Positions 14,322 through 16,574 of a stretch of 16,574 nt of DNA are shown here, in pieces (the first letter of the stretch is position 1; each line of letters begins with the position of its first letter). Under the pieces are notes generated by a model. It worked only from the letters and a program-made list of their open reading frames with translations, searched no databases and had not been told where the DNA came from. The position numbers and the translations under genes were made by a program. Origin of the DNA: Spirochaetales bacterium (GTDB lineage Bacteria > Spirochaetota > Spirochaetia > Sphaerochaetales > Sphaerochaetaceae); contig JALFRH010000258.1 in the NCBI GenBank assembly GCA_022785155.1, forward strand, positions 1-16,574, given 5' to 3'.

Positions 14322-14373
14322 GTGTCGAGAAAGGGGAAAGGGGCCATACTACCCCTCCTATGACACTTTTTTT
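14322..14373 (+). other. Terminator-like inverted repeat upstream of the patatin gene
   Basis: GTGTC (14322-14326) pairs with GACAC (14362-14366), and inside it AGGGG (14339-14343, or alternatively 14332-14336) pairs with CCCCT (14352-14356). Seven T follow at 14367-14373. The plus-strand form resembles an intrinsic terminator, yet no plus-strand gene ends here. On the minus strand it lies in the 5' leader of the radical SAM gene. Confidence 0.4.
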
Positions 14374-14388
14374 ATTAACTGGGATAAC
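14360..14388 (+). promoter_or_regulatory. Possible promoter of the patatin-like gene
   Basis: ATGACA (14360-14365) and GATAAC (14383-14388), spaced by exactly 17 bp, resemble -35 and -10 boxes. The -35 overlaps the GACAC arm of the inverted repeat, and the T tract lies in the spacer. Confidence 0.4.
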
Positions 14389-14453
14389 AAGGAAAGAATA
14401 ATAGTCCATTGGGGGACTATTCAAAGAAAGGGAAGACAATTATCTTTATTTTT

Positions 14454-15662
14454 ATGTGGTTTGATTTTCTAAGAAGAGGGAAAAAAGAGGAAAAGAAAAA
14501 GGAAACAAGATACATCCTTACCATTGACGGTGGAGGAATGAGGGGTATTGTTCCTGCCTATATTCTGAAAAAAATCAATGAAGAATTGAAGGAGAGAGGC
14601 CTTTCCCGTCCTTTGTACTCATATTTCGACCTTGTTGCAGGAACAAGTACAGGTGCACTCATCGCCCTGGGACTGACAGCCCCTATAGAGAATCTAGGTC
14701 TGAAGAAGGAAGAGGGGGATGATTGGGAAGTAACTGAAATCGTGGAGAAAGGCAGATTCAGAAAAACCACAGAAATAGTGGAGAAAGGAAAAATCGAGAG
14801 ACTTGGAGATCCTGAATCCCTATTGGGTCTATATACTGAAAACGGAAAGAAGATATTCATTCCCGATGACTCCAAGGGCTTATGGAAAATAGTCGGAAAG
14901 ATGTCCAAGATGCTTGGGGACAAGTATGACACGGTTCCTTTGGAGATGTTTCTTGATGAAGTCTTCGGAGATACCCTTCTCTCTGAAGCCAGAGTCCCTA
15001 CTATGGCTGTAAGCACCAATGTCTCCGGCTGCACCAGCTACATTTTCCGTTCCTGGGACAGCCATGGTTTTCTCCTGAGGGAAGCTGCAAGAGCCACCAG
15101 CGCCGCCCCCACCTATTTTGCTCCTGCTGTATTTATAGATAGGGAGACAGACGAGAAACTGACGCTTATTGATGGTGGAATGATAGCCAACAACCCCATA
15201 CTCGCTGCATATATTGAGGCAAGAAAACTCTATCCAGATGCAGATGAGTATAAGATTCTTTCCCTTTCTACGGCTTCTCCTCCCTGCATACTCCATCCGG
15301 AGGAGTATGTAACAAACATCGAGTGGCTTTCACACCTTACATCAGCCTACAGCAGCGCAAATATGAATATAACCTTGGAAGGGGTGGAGAGTATAAAGGG
15401 CGTCGAGGTCTGCAGAGTCTGGGAACCGGTGTTGGAAAAGAAGATCAAGTTGGATGACACCTCAAAGGAGGCCATTGCTTCCCTTCTGGAAGCATCCCAA
15501 AAGATTTGGGACCAGGATAAGGAGAGGGTATATCTCTTTTTAGACGAGCTTACAGCTTCCCCTGTAGGTGACAGGCTGAAGCTGAAAGACGAAAGTAAGG
15601 CTAAAGTGAGTCTCCCAGCTCTTGAAGAACCTGGAAGAGACGGGCTCTACCTTCCCTCATAG
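14454..15662 (+). CDS. Patatin-like phospholipase
   Basis: This 402-residue (from ATG 14454) serine lipase-like acyl hydrolase has a Ser-Asp dyad. The oxyanion-hole motif DGGGMRG is at residues 25-31, the nucleophile motif GTSTG has Ser65, and the catalytic Asp240 lies in LIDGGMIANNP. It probably hydrolyses phospholipid or other acyl esters; no signal peptide is seen, so it appears cytoplasmic. An insertion around residues 80-150 contains a 12-residue tandem duplication (TEIVEKG...). The frame can be extended to a TTG at 14409; neither start has a convincing ribosome-binding site, so the 5' end is uncertain. The last 62 bp overlap the convergent nucleosidase gene. Cyclic-dinucleotide synthase genes, which would mark a CBASS defence effector, are absent nearby, so a housekeeping lipase role is more likely. 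Confidence 0.9.
   Translation: MWFDFLRRGKKEEKKKETRYILTIDGGGMRGIVPAYILKKINEELKERGLSRPLYSYFDLVAGTSTGALIALGLTAPIENLGLKKEEGDDWEVTEIVEKGRFRKTTEIVEKGKIERLGDPESLLGLYTENGKKIFIPDDSKGLWKIVGKMSKMLGDKYDTVPLEMFLDEVFGDTLLSEARVPTMAVSTNVSGCTSYIFRSWDSHGFLLREAARATSAAPTYFAPAVFIDRETDEKLTLIDGGMIANNPILAAYIEARKLYPDADEYKILSLSTASPPCILHPEEYVTNIEWLSHLTSAYSSANMNITLEGVESIKGVEVCRVWEPVLEKKIKLDDTSKEAIASLLEASQKIWDQDKERVYLFLDELTASPVGDRLKLKDESKAKVSLPALEEPGRDGLYLPS
14733..14804 (+). repeat. 36-bp in-frame duplication in the patatin-like gene
   Basis: Two adjacent 36-bp units, diverged in sequence, encode TEIVEKGRFRK and TEIVEKGKIER, starting at residues 94 and 106. They lie in a variable, charged insertion between the nucleophile and the catalytic Asp. 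Confidence 0.7.
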
Positions 15663-16179
15663 AGAAGGAAATATCCCCCACAGTGGAGTGGTCCCCCACA
15701 ATATCCGTAACAAGCTTTATGGCATAGAAAGGAATACCCTGGGATAAAGCCGCTATCCCTACACCATAGGCCTCCATATCTACGCAGTCTGAGGAGAAAG
15801 AAGAAAACACATCTCTATAAGAGGAGGTAAAAGTGCCTGAGGAAAGGAGGGTAAGCCCCGATTTCCTGTCAGCCGTCCTCAGCTCTCTTATGGTGGAGCG
15901 GTTCCAATCTATGGTGGAGCCAAGGGAAAGGTGCATTGAAGACAAATCCTGGTCAGGGGTCACTACATTAGAAAATGACACCACCTCCCCTCTTTTGATT
16001 CTTCCGAGGCTACCGCAGGATCCTATGCTCACAACCACTTCAGCCCCTGTCATTACAATGGCCCCGGCAGTCTTTGCCGAGGCAAGAATGGGACCTACTC
16101 CGGAGACCAAGGTGAGAAAATCACCATTGAGACCTTTGAGCTCCGCTTTATCTGAGGCTACAACCAGTATTTTTTTCAT
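15601..16179 (-). CDS. Nucleosidase of the PNP/MTAN family (MTA/SAH-nucleosidase-like), short
   Basis: This 192-residue member of the PNP_UDP family belongs to the enzymes that cleave the N-glycosidic bond of 5'-methylthioadenosine, S-adenosylhomocysteine, futalosine or related purine nucleosides. Seen are VSGVGP near residue 26, VSIGSCGSLG near 50, VDMEAYG near 133 with the substrate-ribose Glu, and KLVTDIVGD near 155 where the catalytic Asp sits. Family members usually have about 230 residues, so this one is compact, mainly through a shortened middle. Its ATG overlaps the hexokinase stop (TGATG), so the two are co-translated. Its last 62 bp are antisense to the end of the patatin gene. MTA/SAH nucleosidase is the likeliest role given the many SAM-dependent reactions in bacteria, but futalosine hydrolase or another nucleosidase cannot be excluded. 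Confidence 0.82.
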   Translation of the reverse strand: MKKILVVASDKAELKGLNGDFLTLVSGVGPILASAKTAGAIVMTGAEVVVSIGSCGSLGRIKRGEVVSFSNVVTPDQDLSSMHLSLGSTIDWNRSTIRELRTADRKSGLTLLSSGTFTSSYRDVFSSFSSDCVDMEAYGVGIAALSQGIPFYAIKLVTDIVGDHSTVGDISFSMREGRARLFQVLQELGDSL

Positions 16180-16574
16180 CAGATGCAGAGTCCTGCAATT
16201 GCTGCTCCGATTGTAGGAGAGTTTTCAATGGAAACAATCTGGCAGATTCTTCCTTCCTTCTTCCAGAGAATCTGATCCAAATACTCTTTTACATAATCCT
16301 CAAGGAAACATGTCTTATAGAAGGTCGTGCCGTCTGCGTTGATTACAACCGGTCTTCTCGGATCGTCGCCTTCTCCGGAAGCAAGAACTGCGGCAGTAAG
16401 GTTAAGGGCGGTGAGCTTACCGGATCTCTCTACAATAGTCCGCATGATGATATATGCATTCTTTGTATCTTCCCTGCTTTCTGCAAAGAATGAAAGAGGA
16501 TTGGAGAAATCTCCGGCTTCCCTTAGGAATGCGCCTACATCCTTTGTTTCAAGACTGCTCAGTTCATAGAGTTT
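16179..16574 (-). CDS. Hexokinase, C-terminal part (5' end beyond window)
   Basis: The frame is open from the right edge to TGA at 16181-16179, giving 132 residues. They match the end of the hexokinase_2 fold: a helix with RTIVERSGKLTALNLTAAVLASG, then RRPVVINADGTTFYK with the Asp-Gly-Thr of the second half of the ATP site, KTCFLEDYVKEYL, and a final SIENSPTIGAAIAGL helix. Hexokinase phosphorylates glucose or other hexoses with ATP at entry to glycolysis; spirochaetes such as Treponema carry this eukaryote-like form. The catalytic N-terminal two thirds lie outside. An ATG at 16445 falls within the conserved domain and is internal, not a start. The stop codon overlaps the start of the nucleosidase gene, so the two form an operon. 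Confidence 0.85.
   Translation of the reverse strand, partial: KLYELSSLETKDVGAFLREAGDFSNPLSFFAESREDTKNAYIIMRTIVERSGKLTALNLTAAVLASGEGDDPRRPVVINADGTTFYKTCFLEDYVKEYLDQILWKKEGRICQIVSIENSPTIGAAIAGLCI

Noticed and set aside
14316..14343. G-quadruplex in the pflX-patatin gap
   Set aside because: Only three G runs are present, one separated by a long loop. A hairpin with the downstream CCCC explains them better.
14454..15662. Patatin as a CBASS (CapV) defence effector
   Set aside because: No cyclic-nucleotide synthase, sensor or ubiquitin-like gene lies on either side. The neighbours are metabolic genes.

Overview
The window looks like ordinary chromosome of a moderate-GC bacterium, most likely a host-associated spirochaete (Treponema/Sphaerochaeta-like). 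This assignment is an inference. It rests on the combination of a long-form ribose-phosphate pyrophosphokinase, an archaeal-looking 229-residue UMP kinase, a hexokinase followed by a nucleosidase, a BMP/Pnr-type nucleoside ABC transporter ATPase, heavy AGA/AGG arginine use, and strong GGAGG ribosome-binding sites. No phage, transposon, CRISPR array, tRNA or rRNA was recognised. Gene density is very high, and the largest gap (231 bp) is a regulatory leader.

Left part (1-8965, all minus strand): a truncated nucleoside/sugar ABC transporter ATPase at the edge, then, behind a GAAA-loop terminator, a six-gene co-oriented cluster that reads prs -> class I aminotransferase -> giant acidic protein of unknown function -> inositol-monophosphatase-family enzyme -> HAD phosphatase -> RidA. 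Its genes overlap or are separated by fewer than 20 bp, with ATGA-type junctions, so it is probably one operon. The acidic protein (1074 residues) has two ordered ends joined by about 480 Glu/Asp/Ser-rich residues that include three 99-bp tandem repeats.

Middle part (9025-13352): a predicted lipoprotein with a lamin-tail-like domain, the uracil permease uraA (minus), divergent pyrR (plus), ssb (minus) and UMP kinase pyrH (plus). The 231-bp uraA-pyrR gap holds the best find of the window. On the uraA strand it carries a promoter, a PyrR-binding-loop-like hairpin, a mutually exclusive antiterminator and terminator ending in eight U, and then a second hairpin that buries the uraA Shine-Dalgarno sequence. 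This is a complete candidate PyrR attenuator next to the gene for its regulator.

Right part (13344-16574): a PflX-type radical SAM protein (minus), a patatin-like phospholipase (plus), a short MTA/SAH-nucleosidase-like protein (minus) and the C-terminal end of a hexokinase (minus). Two convergent pairs overlap at their 3' ends, pyrH/pflX by 9 bp and patatin/nucleosidase by 62 bp.

Taken together, much of the window concerns nucleotide supply: nucleoside uptake, PRPP synthesis, uracil uptake and its PyrR control, UMP phosphorylation, and purine nucleoside cleavage.
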